A DNA stretch of 64,000 bases, taken from Dichetophora obliterata. Lineage: Eukaryota > Arthropoda > Insecta > Diptera > Sciomyzidae. Within the stretch, counting starts at the first letter, position 1, and the number at the start of each line of letters is the position of its first letter. Below, one piece after another: positions 12,404 to 23,815 of this stretch. A model generated the notes under the pieces. The model ran no database searches, had not been told where the DNA came from, and saw nothing but the letters and a program-made list of their open reading frames with translations. Location: contig OY986439.1 in NCBI GenBank assembly GCA_963920525.1, positions 31,875,819-31,939,818 on the forward strand. The letters run 5' to 3'. The translations under genes and the position numbers were made by a program.

Positions 12404-13555
12404 GTCCCAGAGAGGTGGGTACTGTAGCAGTCAAATATAAGAAGAGCGTAAAAGACAATGAATAAGAACTTGAACCAGGGATGGAACTATATCCACAATG
12501 GTGCTATTATTGGTACTTTCCAGATTATACGAGAGCTTAGGCACGTGCGTTTTCATTTCGGACTGTTAAATTTTCTCGGAGTTAAAAAAGTCAAGTTGCA
12601 TGTAAATGGTTTTAATGTAATTTTCAATTGTTGATGCACCTTGTTGCTTCTTATCATTGCAAGTAAAGTTACAAGAACATAATTACACTACGCCAAAAAT
12701 TTTGGAAAACATTCACTACAACAAACAGCGACAACATTTTTTATAGTGAACTTTTTCGTCGAATCCAAATATCGTAATAGTTTTTTTCGATTAGCCAAAA
12801 TTTTTCATATGAATGACAAAATTCAAAAAACTCCACTGTTGACAGCAATAACACAGTAGCACATTTTCCAACTTCAAAATCTTGAACCAATTAAGACCCC
12901 CAAAATCTGAAAGCTAATGATGGTGGAAGAAAAACCCCAGCTGGTTTTTGAATTATTAGCTAAGGTTTTTTTTAATTCATTTTTGAAGTTTTCGACTGGG
13001 GGGTGGATTTTAGTACAATTTTCAAAAAACATGTACTGATTCTTAAGTCTATATCTAGTGAACTATGCGAAATATTGCTTGTCTCTCTTCGGCAAATTTT
13101 TAGCTCTTAATCAGTTCTAAAAATTTTACCTTGAGATAAAATAAAAAAAAAACAACAACAATGAAATGAAACCGCCGCAGAAATGCGCGACGGGAAAACG
13201 CCAGAATAGAATCTATTCTAATTTCTCTCTGACGAGTGGCGGATCTCTCTCTCTCTCTCTGAGTGACTTAAATATTGCCATATTTTTGCTAAAGATTGAG
13301 TACGTTCAGTGTTATTTTTCTTAGTTTTTACTATGATCTGACATGAATTTTTGTGCCTGTGTTGCATTCATGTGAATTCAAAGCAAAATATAAAATTGTT
13401 TGTATTATTCCCAAATAAAATGCAACCGTGATCCGACAACCGCCACCGCTCCAATTCTGAACGTGTTCTCAGCGGATTTTGCCTAGAGAGGCCCGCCATC
13501 CGACATCCGCTTTGGTTCTGTTCGGGCTCTTACTCGTAAGCTTGCGCAAGAAAGG
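12404..13555. other. Unannotated sequence with a CT repeat
   Basis: No gene recognised. A short (CT)n tract lies at about 13243-13261. The block 13170-13550 is richer in G and C than its neighbours, with CCGCC and GGCGGATC words, but I could not attach a function to it. Confidence 0.4.
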
Positions 13556-13880
13556 ATGTGTTAAATTATCATAAGGGAGAGGTAAAAAAGTGTTAAAAAT
13601 CGGTAACGTAGTTTATGAACTACCCTTACAGACCTTTTAGAACGAGACTCCTTAAAATCCACACTTGCAGAATTTTTAGAGAGTTATAAAGAAAAGGAAG
13701 ACATATTACAAGAAGAAGTGAAGTCTGTTAAAGAGAGTCTAGAGCAACTATAGAACATATTACAGCAGGAAAAAGGTCTGTAAGTTCTTAAGGTCTGAAA
13801 GGTAGTTTATGAACTACCCGACGTTACCGATTTTTAAATTTTTTACCACTCCCCCCCCCCTCCTTCATAATGTAACGTGA
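13556..13880. mobile_element. Inverted-repeat element (about 325 bp) carrying a coding-like insert
   Basis: The left arm (13556-13640) and right arm (13765-13880) are mirrored over some 70-85 bp. Both include AAAAATCGGTAACGT next to TAGTTTATGAACTACC, and CTTACAGACCTTTT mirrored by AAAAGGTCTGTAAG. The right arm includes a poly-C tract near 13850. The layout is that of a small non-autonomous DNA transposon. Exact ends and target duplication are not clear to me. Confidence 0.6.
13622..13753 (+). pseudogene. Coiled-coil coding fragment inside the inverted repeat
   Basis: One frame reads 44 codons without a stop, with heptad-like spacing of Leu, Ile and Val among Glu and Lys (for example LAEFLESYKEKEDILQEE). 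It then hits TAG at 13751 and continues with a similar character for about ten codons. It looks like part of an internal exon of a coiled-coil protein. TTACAG precedes it and GTAAGT follows near 13780, but both words also belong to the mirrored arms, so the splice reading is doubtful. I cannot name the parent gene. Confidence 0.35.
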
Positions 13881-13929
13881 CATATGAAGTAAAAAATTAA
13901 TTGATTTAAACATATTCAGCCCTATCGAG

Positions 13930-13976
13930 AATAATTATAATTATAATAATAATAATTAATAATTATAATAATAATT
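13930..13976. repeat. AAT/ATT-rich simple repeat
   Basis: A run of TAATTATAATAATAATT-type trinucleotides, largely self-complementary. Confidence 0.7.
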
Positions 13977-13989
13977 ATTCACGCGGATT

Positions 13990-14150
13990 CGGAAAAGGGA
14001 GCTTTCGCTATTAAGATACAGCTTGAGAACATTTTGAAAATTTTTAATGCAAATTTGTGTATCAACCGTAGATGAACAATTTTGCATTAAAAATTTTCTA
14101 AATGTTCTTAAGCTTTATCGTAAAAGTGAAAACTCCCTTTTCCCTAGAAA
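13990..14150. repeat. Hairpin with arms of about 65 bp
   Basis: The left arm from GGAAAAGGGAGCTTTCGC to AATTTTTAATGCAAAT is mirrored by the right arm from ATTTTGCATTAAAAATTTTC to AAACTCCCTTTTCCC, with about 25 bp of loop. Arms are roughly 80-85% matched by eye. Probably a small Foldback-type MITE. Confidence 0.7.
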
Positions 14151-14242
14151 AGGACTAGAAACAGAAATAACTTGGCGAGATGCAGTCGAGAGGTCACAAA
14201 ACAACGCTACTTATGTGCAGGTTCTAGGGCCTATAATAACTT

Positions 14243-14582
14243 AAAAAAATAAATAAATAAACTGGTCATTTCAGCCCTTGGAAGGACTTTGACCTAGCTT
14301 CTATTGATCAATTGTGTTGTGCGTGTTATTAAATGTTTGATCACAAATGTCGAGAACTGGACCTACGTGTTTTATGCCGACTCCGCACTGCTTATGTTCT
14401 CAAGAAGGTTTGCATGGCAACTTTTACTCTCTGAGGTGTGCCATCGTCTGCAGAGAGGTGACGACCGAACAGAAAAATTAATTCAATTGAAAAAACTTTT
14501 ATGTCTGAGCTGGAATTGAACCTGGTCTACCGCGGTTCTTTAGCTTAGGGGCCACGCACTCTACCCACTAGGCTACGGCCTT
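14243..14582 (-). mobile_element. tRNA-derived SINE
   Basis: Read on the minus strand, the 5' end (14582) has a tRNA-like head: box A in TAGCCTAGTGGGTAGAG and box B GGTTCAATTCC (about 14517-14527). A non-tRNA body of about 230 bp follows. The element ends at low coordinates in an ATTT-rich tail (TTATTTATTTATTTTTTTAA). RNA polymerase III promoter boxes, an unrelated body and a simple tail are the diagnostic SINE layout. The head is not a functional tRNA because the arms do not pair cleanly. Confidence 0.75.
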
Positions 14583-14599
14583 ATATTTACCAGAACTAA

Positions 14600-16019
14600 T
14601 AAAAAATGATAATAAAATTTCCCGTTTTTTTTGACACCAAAAACATTCTCATATCTTGAAAACTATAGAAAGACCTTGCACAATAAAGTTTTGTATAAAT
14701 TTTTAATCTTATTTCAAAAAAGTCCTAACAAATTTCTGTTTTTTTCAAAAACGGTACAAAAGTCGTTTTGTCGTAAGAACAATAACACACTCTTTTATAT
14801 GACGTATCTTATTTAAGAAAAAACTGTTTCTGTTTGACACAAAATTTGATGCTCTATTAAGAAAAATGTAATGGTACCCCCTTTTGATTTTTGTAACGAT
14901 TTGAATTTTTTAACATGCTGTTTTTATAAGTATTAAAAAATGCGTAGCCTTCAGGAATAATTTATGAGTTTTTTCGTTTGCAGAACCCCATCTTCGGCGA
15001 ACAAATTACAGCTATTATAAATTGTAACTACTCAATTTATAAAAATATATTTTTCTTAACAGACATATTTTCCTCATTTTATAAGACTCCTGCAAATCCT
15101 ACCTATTTTTAAAGAAAATTCAAATAAAAATTGCAAAATTAAAAATTTTAAAAAATATTAAGATAGACACTTAACTGTTAGATATGCAAATGAAATCATA
15201 CGAGTAAGCTCACTATCATTAAAAGTAGGGGTGGGCAAATCTTTTGTTGTAGGGTTGTGATCTTTTCAGAGGTGGGTTATTTTATTTTACTTAATGTGTA
15301 TGCAAAAATCTGATTATTTTTGAAGATAAATACAAAGTAACTGAACTATTAAAAAAAAATTTTTTTTTTTAAAAGCCCTGTTTTTGAAGTAAATATTAAC
15401 CCCCTTACGTAACTTTTTGAGCAAAAAATGGTCTCAAAATGTAAAGAACCATCTATTGCAAATATTTAGATGCAGTTACTACATAGGATTTGAATTTAGT
15501 TTAAGAGTTATAAGAAGAAATTTGTGACTTAAAGGTGAAATTTGACCTTGAATTTCTCTCTTATTTGACCTAATCCGATAAAACTGAGTATGAGGGCATA
15601 ATAGAACTACTAGAAACCATTGAGATATTTGAAGTTATTTTTTCGTGTCGCACTGTGCAATTAAATTATTTATTAGACAAAATACTAATAAAATAAACTG
15701 AAGCAATAATTTTAATTTTGTGAGTAGGTTTATATTTCTTTTGCTTTTAATAAGTGATAAAACCGTTATTTTCTCAAAAATTTGCAGCATTAAGGTGTCA
15801 AAAATATATTTTATATTTAAAGCTTACAGTTTTATCTTTCATTTAATATATAGAAATCCATATTCGTTTTTGTCTCTAAGTTTTATATATTTGTTGCGAT
15901 GATCAACTATTTAATTTAATAAAATGGAAGCTGTTGACCAAAACTGATCAGCTTAAAGTTTCAATTTTTTTCCATTGCGTAAATTAAAGCGTCAAGTTTA
16001 AAAGACTGAACGAGTGGAA
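14600..16019. other. Unannotated AT-rich sequence
   Basis: No gene or strong repeat seen; many A and T runs and random short open frames. Confidence 0.4.
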
Positions 16020-16021
16020 AC

Positions 16022-16256
16022 CAAGATAAAGTTGTCATTTCTGTAACCAACTGTGTATTCAGTTAGTGATAGAATAAAACGAAATTTAGTATATCACATT
16101 AAAGTAGTTATCAAATATATCATAAAAAGGTGCGGAAAAGTGTTTTAGTTATCTCTGATACCTGCGATCATCAAATAAAGACGATTTTGTCATTCCTGAC
16201 AATACATGTCATTCCTGTAACAACTCTAAAAAAATAAAATGCTTACAAATCAATTT
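16022..16256 (+). repeat. Dispersed 240-bp repeat, copy 1
   Basis: Shares its length, at about 80% identity by eye, with 31392-31645 in the same orientation. Common words include CAACTGTGYATTCAGTTAGTG, AAGTAGTTATCAAATA and GTCATTCCTGTAAC. No coding potential; probably a MITE or SINE fragment of unknown family. Confidence 0.75.
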
Positions 16257-17093
16257 CAATATGCTCAAAACTAGCTCTCGAGCTAAGGGCTTTTTCAGCC
16301 ATGTATACTTATGTAAATTCTGGCGTCGCTAAAAAGCTTTTAGTCTGCAGGCTTACTTATTGTAGCTTCAGTTTTATTTTTACATTTAAGCAAAATGCTA
16401 CGAAAACATTCAATCAATATTTAAAAACTTGTTTTTAGTGAAATTTATTTCTAAACTGTCTCTTCTTTTACTAGTTGTTAATTCAAAGATATGAAATAAT
16501 ACAAAAATTTATAAAATTTAAACATTTTTTGTGCTATGTGTGCTGTAAGCATTATTTTTATTGACTTTTACAAAAAAATTTTTAATCCAAACAAGTAGTA
16601 GAAAACGCAGTAGAAAAAGCAGTAGTGAAATGTATCTTTAGGTATTTAGTACTACGAAAAGTATGATATTTAGGCAACTGAGCTATATTTTGACATTAAA
16701 AAAAATTATTCTTTTGCTCTCCTCTTCAATTTTACGGGTGTATATCTTCCTTCTTGTGAGAAAACGTCAAACGAATGGATAACCTATAGTAATTAAATCA
16801 CCCAACAAGCACGAAAATTTCTCTTCACCAACATGTGGGAAATATGGTTCAACCTCCACTTGATATCCAATACAATTTTCCAAGTAAACTGCAACACCTT
16901 TGAGTTACACTAGAAATCAGCTGGAGAAGCTTATTTTTTGTTATGGCAGTACTTTTTAACTGAAATCAAGCTATTTCGCATGTGCTTGGCAATACTTTCG
17001 ACGCCGCGATCTGCTGATTGTTAGAATTAAATAAAATAAATTGTGAAAAACCGTGTTTTTAAGTTTGAAGAAAAAAGTTATTCTGAAGGTTAG
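16257..17093. other. AT-rich sequence upstream of the transposase relic
   Basis: No gene seen. This region should contain the left end of the large transposon that follows. CCCAACAAGCAC near 16801 is one candidate end, but I could not confirm it. Confidence 0.35.
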
Positions 17094-18053
17094 ATGAGTA
17101 AAAACATAAAAAGGGAAGTGCAGCAAATTATAAATTTGCTATCGGATAGATTCGATAATTTTGAAGAGCCAACAACTTCTGCCGCTGCCCGAGAAGTTGC
17201 AGAGTGTCAATCTGCTGCCTTGCAGGAATCAGTTCTCCAAGAAGCTGCAATCCTTGTCAGTTGTGAAGAAAGCTTAGAATATGAGCAATTAAGCACAGAC
17301 GACGATGATTGCAGCTCTGAGGAGTATGGACACAGTTCAAAAGCACGTCCAAAAGAGTGTCTGAGATTAGAATTGGCTAACTGGGCTGTGCAAAATAATA
17401 TAACCAATGCTGCAACAAACTCTTTGCTCCAAATATAAGTTCGGTATGGTAATGATCTTCCATTAGATTGTAGGACTTTAAAATGTACTCCAAAGCAGGC
17501 AGCTGTAGATGAAGTGGGAAGTGGCGAGTACATTCACTATGGTGTTGAGGCTGCTTAGACTGATTTTTTGTTAAAAAATGATTTCCAATACAGTGACATA
17601 AATCTAAACATCAACATTGATGGTCTTCCATTGGCTAAAAGTTCCAATTTGCAAACATGGCCGATATCGATCAATGTCGATGGGACTCCCGATGTCATGG
17701 TTGTTGGAGCTTATTGTGGTCATAGCAAAACTTTAAATTCGAGCATATTCTTGAAGAAATTCGTTGATGAATTGGAACTCCTCATAAAAACGGGGCTTAT
17801 TCGTAGAGGAAATAATTACCAGGTGAATTGTCGAGCAATAATTTGTGAAATAAAGGGTCATACTGGTTATTTCAGCTGTCTCAAGTGCACCCAAAAAGGT
17901 GCATCATTTAATCATAGAATGATATTTCGCTGTGTAGTACACAGCAGAGATTTGCATGAGACCATTCGTCAGTTTTTGCCACTCGAGAAACAATCGTCGT
18001 CAGCCGTAATCGCACACAAGAAAAAAATGCATATATACCGCTCGAGTTCGTAA
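17094..18053 (+). pseudogene. N-terminal block of EnSpm/CACTA-like transposase
   Basis: A single frame from ATG 17094 to 18053 with two in-frame stops (TAA at 17436 and a TAG near 17556). It starts with an acidic, low-complexity N-terminus. Next come LRLELANWAVQNNIT and, after the first stop, a DLPLDCRTLKCTPKQA segment. The last part contains NINIDGLPLAKSSN, FLKKFVDELELL, KGHTGYFSCLKC and CTQKG; the CxxC pair suggests a zinc-binding knuckle. The 'cDaPAr' stretch usually found before the GH-GY-C motif appears lost. The protein has no recognisable continuation past 18053 until 21216, so several hundred bases of coding sequence are deleted or displaced. Confidence 0.62.
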
Positions 18054-19716
18054 ACAACGATTGCTGCAAAGCACACTTTGTCACGATTGCGAATTGATGC
18101 AAAGGCAGCCTCCAGACCACGAGATCATTCGGATGCTTCGCTTAAAGCTCGAGTGTCAGCTGCTGCATTAATTTTTGCTGTTTCCATACTTCTCTGACCT
18201 TCTCTAGCAGCGCGTTCTTCTTTGTGCTGTTTGTTCCTTTTAGTTTATTGCTTTCTTTTCTCTACTGTGGAGCAATCAGTATTGCCAGTAGCAAGTTTTA
18301 TGACAGTAAATTTTTAAAGGAAACCTGAGCTAAAATTTGCATGAAAGTTAATCTTGAAAGCGACCTAAATTAGTAAACAAACTATTATTGAAAGTTTGTC
18401 GGTAAAATAACAACAATGTTTTGCTTTCAATGAACATTCTTTATCCCTTCAAGACAAGCGTTACCAAACCTCAAACACAATTAAAAAATGTTTGATGAAA
18501 ACCAACACAAACTTGTCATTAATTTGTTTTTTTTTTCTATGAATGTGAGAAAGTGCAGGTTTAGTAGATGTCACGAGCTGAGCTAAGTTGTGTTAGTTAG
18601 AAAGAGATCCTTCTGACAACTGTTGTAATAAGCGACGTGAGCTGCAAAGTTTTATTAAACAATTTTATAGAAAAAGCCCAGAAAAATGAGTATTCAACCC
18701 AAATGTATGGAGTTTTTTAAAACGAGCAGGTATTTATTAATAAAACAAATTTTGAATTACTGTTAACTTGTCAAAGAATGGCGTAAATTTTAGGTTATGT
18801 TGTGTAGTCGAACTGATAAAAACACTTTAGTCTTTAATTTTGATTCATTTAATTAAATACCTCTAATTTCGGGTGTAAGAACTGCGAAATTTCTACAAGA
18901 ACTTGGTGCCAGAATATGTTTAGAAAAGTCCAAGAAAGGCGTAGAATATGATTTTATCAAAATTATAGATGTCTGTGATATTTATCAAATGCGGCGATAT
19001 GGACAATTTAAAATTATGTTACATTTAAATTAAAATCGGTTATGTTTAATAGTAGATACAGTAAAACTGAAAACAAAAATTAGTTTAATATATAAAAGAG
19101 TTAGCTTAACCCTTGATTACTAACCTATAAAAAAAAAACCGTAAATTAAAGTTACAATTATAACGACTCAAGTGTATAAATCTTAAAAATTTTTAATCCA
19201 CACTACTTGTGGAATCACTCGTACACGATAGTTTAGTCAGATTTTTCACATCACTGTCCTAAAACTAATAGAAACTTTATTCTGCAAACTTACTTAAGTT
19301 TCTTACAGCAATACATGTTTAGTAATGTTTTATTTTAAGGTTTTTTTTATTAATTTTTTTATGTAATTGTTTGCGTTTTTTATGTCACTTATGTCAGTTT
19401 TTAGGTCATAAAAGAACGCGCCCTGGTTATTAATATATTTTTTCTATGATATGCAACTGTTTTATTGTTTCTATAATAAAAATTTTTTTTAGTACATAAT
19501 AAGAAATAATAAAACAACATTTTAGATACAATATACATATCTTTTCAAAAAAATTATATTAAATATTTTATAAGAATATTTAATAAAATATTCGTTTCAT
19601 TCGCCACATAACTCATTATATTTTATTATATATTTTATCTTTGTGCGATGAATATTAAAGGCTGAAGGTTAAGTTGTTTGTTTCAGTTCCTCAAAATAAT
19701 CTTTGGTTGCAACAGC
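18054..19716. other. Unassigned insert between transposase blocks
   Basis: AT-rich and without a recognised gene. A short open stretch near 18880-19032 follows a possible ATG exon at 18686 that ends in GCAG|GTAT, but I could not establish a splice acceptor or a family. Confidence 0.3.
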
Positions 19717-20522
19717 ATTTATGATGATTACTCAAATATTTCGATTCTAGTGATAGCCATTCGTGTGATGGAATGGTTTGAAATAACCTCTAAAAATAAC
19801 GTTTTTTGTCAAAATATTGGTTGGTGCAATAGTTTTAAGAAATAAACTGTCGGAAATTATGTGGCGGAAAAAACTCTTCCTATCTGCATCAACAATAAAA
19901 ATATATGCAATCGGATAAAAGATAATGCTTTTTTTCATTCATATTTTTGATATATTTTAATTCAAAATATTAATACAAAACTTACTTGATCTAAAGCTCG
20001 CAATTTAATTCATGTGATTTATACAAAACTTTTAAAATTTAAATATCTTCATAAGTTGTATTTTGTTTTGAAATTTCTTACAATATTTTTCAGTATGTGC
20101 TTATTTTATAATTAATATTTTAGTTTTAATATACATCAATACACGGAACTCTGACCAAGAATCAATCAATCAATTGCAGGCACTCAAAACCTTCCCAACG
20201 ATATCTTGAAAGTGAAAAAAGCATTTGAAATAATAATTATGTTTTTTTGTATGTAATTAAAAATAATTCATAAGTAATTAAATAATTAATAAATGCACGA
20301 AAAACAACATTTTCATTAATCTGAATGCAAAAATAGAATGTTTTTTGATGCTGATTGGAAGAACTTTTTCATAACTATTATTTCTGACCGTTTTTTTTTT
20401 AAACTACCACACCAGCCAATATTATTAGAAAAAACTTGATTTTTAGAGGTGATTTTAAACCATTCCAGCTCACGGATGGCTATCGCTACAGCCGAAATAT
20501 TTGGGGAATCATCTGTACTATT
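19717..20522. mobile_element. Non-coding element with inverted repeats of about 125 bp
   Basis: The left arm (about 19717-19860) and right arm (about 20370-20522) are mirrored with roughly 75-80% identity: GATGATT, AAATATTTCG, GATAGCCAT, GGAATGGTTT, CCTCTAAAAAT and AATATTGG occur in the same order on opposite strands. The 500-bp interior is very AT-rich and non-coding. It sits inside the disrupted transposon and looks like a later insertion. The target duplication is not clear. Confidence 0.65.
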
Positions 20523-21215
20523 ATGTAAAATTCCTGACTACCTTTTACATGACATGGCATTCTTTTACAAAAAATCGTCCAGTTTTGGCAAAAATTTTTA
20601 AACAGTTTTTGTCTTTTTTTTTGGCCTATGATTTTTTTGGGCAAAATTTATTTAAACCAAAATGTTGTTTTTATATTTAATGTCTCAAAAATAGTTTACA
20701 TGAAAAAATAACCCCAATATCTCCTTCCAATCAAATGTTATGGATTCAAACAAATTTTTTTATACCATTGGCTATATTAATAAAAGTAATTTTCATATTA
20801 ATCGTATTCGATTCTTGCTATCCACCTCGCAGTCGAATTAGCACAGAAGTTGATTGTTGACATATTTTTTCGCCAACTTGTGCAATAATAACTCTAATTA
20901 AAATCTTATTTTATAATATTGTAATTTTTGTGTCTGGTAACAACATTCGCAGAATAAAAAAAATGCAACACTGCAACTAATATTTTTCCTTTGTGCGAAT
21001 GAGCATAAAAGCATGGATTTTCCTTGCTTTTGGCGATTGTTCCTCATGTCTTGCCTTGTTTGGCATTCTTGTGTCGCAGACGTTCGTAATCGCTAGCGCT
21101 CACACTCTAAGCATTCGTATCAACAGCGATTGGTACATGCATTTGCGCATTAATTTAAATGCAGGAAGCACATTCGGTGCTCGTTTATTGACGAAACAAT
21201 CGAAACGTCATTTGA
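20523..21215. other. Spacer before the second transposase block
   Basis: No gene recognised. An open frame of 140 codons from 20993 overlaps the start of the transposase block in another frame and does not resemble a protein family. Confidence 0.35.
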
Positions 21216-22788
21216 ATGCACTCAAGCTGTTCTCTGGTACACAGACCTCGAACAAACACAGATATTCGTTTGCGTTTGGATTCCAACCATCACAAAACCA
21301 TGGAACCTATTGCGATAGAGAGTTTACCAATAGATATAGTAAACTCTTTTCCAAACGATTACATGCATGTTGTGTGTCTGGGCATTATAAAGACTTTGCT
21401 TGTAGGGTGGGTTAAAACCAAAATGAAAATATTTTCCTTGAAGAAGGAACAAATAAACATATTGAATTAAAAATTCCTTTTTTTATACAATCAGATTCCC
21501 AGAGAATTTGCTAGGCGAACGCGTAGCTTAAATGAACTCGAACGGTATAAAGCAACCAAATTAAGAATGTTTTTACTTTATACTGGCTAGAGGTGGGTAA
21601 TAGCACAATTTTTTGTGTGTTGACTCACCAGCACATGTACACCCTTGTGTGTCAGCACACTGTGCTAGCACAATTGTGCCACAATCGAACAAAGCACTAA
21701 TAAAAGTGTCGATAGCAAATAGAGTGCTAACACCCTTTTCTATTGATTTGTTTACAATAATCACAAATTGCATATTGTCAATTATTGCAAGTAAACCAAA
21801 GTAAAAGCAAAATCAACTGTACTAAGCAAAAACTTACAAAATGTAAGTAATACAGTGCACAGTAGCGATAACCAATGACTGTCAGTGAAGAAGCTTAGCA
21901 CAACACTCTGCTATTCATCCCAACACAGCATACAAAAGTAACTTTAAGTGCAAAAGCTCGTCAAAGCTCTGCTCTTTGCGTGCTATTGTGCCACTATGTG
22001 AGTCAACGTAGTGTGCTAGCACACATGGCACACTACAGGGAGTCAGCACAGTGCCATAGCACAGCACTGAGTTACCCACCTCTAATACTGGTATATTTGG
22101 TCTGCATGACATTCTTGATGCTAAGCCTGGCCATAAGAATTTTATTGGATGAAAAGCTTTGTAAAGAGTATAACGCATTTGCTGAAAAGCTGCTCTGTGA
22201 ATTCGTTAAAAACGTTCCGAGTTTATATGACGACTACTTTCTAACATTCAACTTTCATTGCTTAACTCATCTTGCAGCAGATTCATTAAAATATGGAAGC
22301 TTAGAATCAGTAAGTGCTTTTAAATTTGAAAATTTTTTGTCGTCATTGAAAAAAAAATGTAGGAAAAGAAATCAAGTTGCTGCACAAATATATAACCGCC
22401 TAGTAGAGGAAAGTCTTAACTTTTCAGCGAAAAGAGCTTATAGTACAAAATTGAAAAATGGGCTTTTAAAATCAATCAACACTGACAGTTGTTTTTATCA
22501 ACGGAGGAACCAAATAATTTTTATTCCATTAAAAATAAAATATTTAAAATAGCATCTACTTACCATTGCGATGAAAATATAGTATTGGTAGCACAGGAAG
22601 TAATGAATTTATATGATTATTTTTCAATACCAATTAAATCAAGTAAATTTAATACACAGTTTTGTAAAGAACTTACACTTTCCACCACAATGCATCAACA
22701 TTTAATAAAAGAAACTGTGCAGAAACTTGTAATTTTTCACAATTTTAAGCACAACCAATTCGTTTTCATACCTTTCCTTCATATTTAG
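21216..22788 (+). pseudogene. Central and C-terminal EnSpm/CACTA-like transposase, interrupted
   Basis: The frame from 21216 gives LPIDIVNSFPNDYMHVVCLG and KTLLVGWVK, then a TAA near 21468, then QIPREFARRTRSLNELERYK and RMFLLYTG. A MITE interrupts at 21588. After it (22085) the same frame reads on for about 15 codons, then a small deletion near 22120 shifts to the frame LSLAIRILLDEK, NFHCLTHLAADSLKYGSLES, FKFENFLSSLKKKCRKRN. A further frame change near 22490-22550 leads to a last block with FSIPIKSSKF and FIPFLHI, ending in TAG at 22786-22788. The order matches the conserved backbone of these transposases. The final stop is immediately followed by the ATG of the next gene. Confidence 0.65.
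21588..22084. mobile_element. hAT-type MITE inserted in the transposase
   Basis: Ends TAGAGGTGGGTAA and TTACCCACCTCTA are inverted repeats. The flanks ATACTGGC (21580-21587) and ATACTGGT (22085-22092) are an 8-bp duplication with one mismatch. The subterminal regions are filled with GTGCTAGCAC and AGCACA words in both orientations. Non-coding, 497 bp. Removing it and one flank brings the two sides of the transposase frame together, which supports the boundaries. Confidence 0.88.
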
Positions 22789-23815
22789 ATGGATTTCAAT
22801 ACGTTATTCGAATCTTTCATTGAAGATGAACCAGCAGAACCAGAAGATGAACCACTTAATAATCCTGTCACCAAAAAAGGTACTACTCGCATTTAAGTAA
22901 TACACATTTTCCATACGTTTGTTTTTTTTTATCTATTTTTTCAGATTTAATGGACATTAAAACAAATATATATAAAAGTAATACTAGCTATTCAATATGT
23001 TTTTTTCTTGAGCTCTACAGTATTACATTATTTACAGATTTGATGTATTTAAAAACATACATTTCAGAAGTTGAAACGAAACTTCGTAGAGGTAAACAAA
23101 TCATATAACTAAACGGTTGATTCAATTATTTACCATTTATTTTCTTAATATTTCAGAACATGAAACAACACAGAAATTGCTTAGAAGGATATTGGAAGAA
23201 ATTAAAACCGCACAAGCTCAATCAATAAAAGTAACCAGTCGCCAATGTGCACTTTCTAAGACCCCATTTTAGAAAACCCAAGCATTCAACGAATTTGAAA
23301 ATGAAATTGAAAAATCAGAAGAAAAGTTTGCAGATTTAGTAAGTTCACCAAATATTACAAAAAAAAAAAAAATATTTTTATATTATTATAGGTTGCTGAA
23401 CTTACAACACTTACGTGCAACAGCCCAATAGCTTTCATAAAAGAAGCATGGAAAAAACTTATGACTGACAATGCTGCCAGACAATTTTCGTGGCAGGGAA
23501 CTGGCGAAAAAAAGCCAATTAAGCCCTTGAGTATAACTACTGCTATTAAACGTAATATATATTTTCAATTTTAACTCTACGTAATAAATTATATAAAATT
23601 TTCTTTCATGTACAACAGAGGCTTACCTTCATATATATACATCCGGAACTGATGCTGAGTTTCAAAAAACATCCATATCAGTGATCTGCAAGCGATGGCA
23701 TTTTCGCTACTTGCAATCTACCCTCAACAAATACAGTGACAGTCTGACCGCACTACGCAAGCGCTGCGATTGTTGTGTCGAACATACTTGCAACATTGAA
23801 GCCAACTGTGTATGA
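22789..23815 (+). pseudogene. Six-exon accessory gene with DUF4806-like C-terminus, one nonsense codon
   Basis: The ATG at 22789 abuts the transposase TAG. Exons can be placed at 22789-22879, 22945-22977, 23038-23091, 23157-23338, 23392-23551 and 23619-23815. All introns start with GT (GTACTA, GTAATA, GTAAAC, GTAAGT, GTAATA) and end in AG after T-rich tracts, and are 52-67 bp long, normal for flies. The phases agree at every junction, giving about 239 codons to the TGA at 23813. The only lesion is a TAG at 23270 in exon 4. The N-terminus is acidic (EDEPAEPEDEP) and the middle looks coiled. Exons 5-6 give FIKEAWKKLMTDNAARQFSW and VICKRWHFRYLQS, resembling the arthropod DUF4806 domain. The role in transposition is unknown; an accessory DNA-binding function is only a guess. 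Confidence 0.6.

Larger units (their letters stand above)
17094..23815 (+). mobile_element. Large decayed DNA transposon, animal EnSpm/CACTA-like
   Basis: Three colinear blocks of one transposase (17094-18053, 21216-21587 and 22085-22788) are followed directly by a spliced accessory gene (22789-23815), all on the plus strand. Some 3 kb between the first two blocks holds later insertions and sequence I cannot assign. Motifs such as NIDGLPLAKSSN, DYMHVVCLGI and FHCLTHLA match those I know from animal proteins annotated near Tnp2/DUF4218 transposases. I infer the EnSpm/CACTA group. Terminal CACTA-type repeats were not located, so the limits given are those of the genes, not of the element. Confidence 0.55.

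Noticed and set aside
14513..14582. Functional tRNA gene on the minus strand
   Set aside because: Box A and B are good but the arms do not pair; the body and ATTT tail show a SINE.
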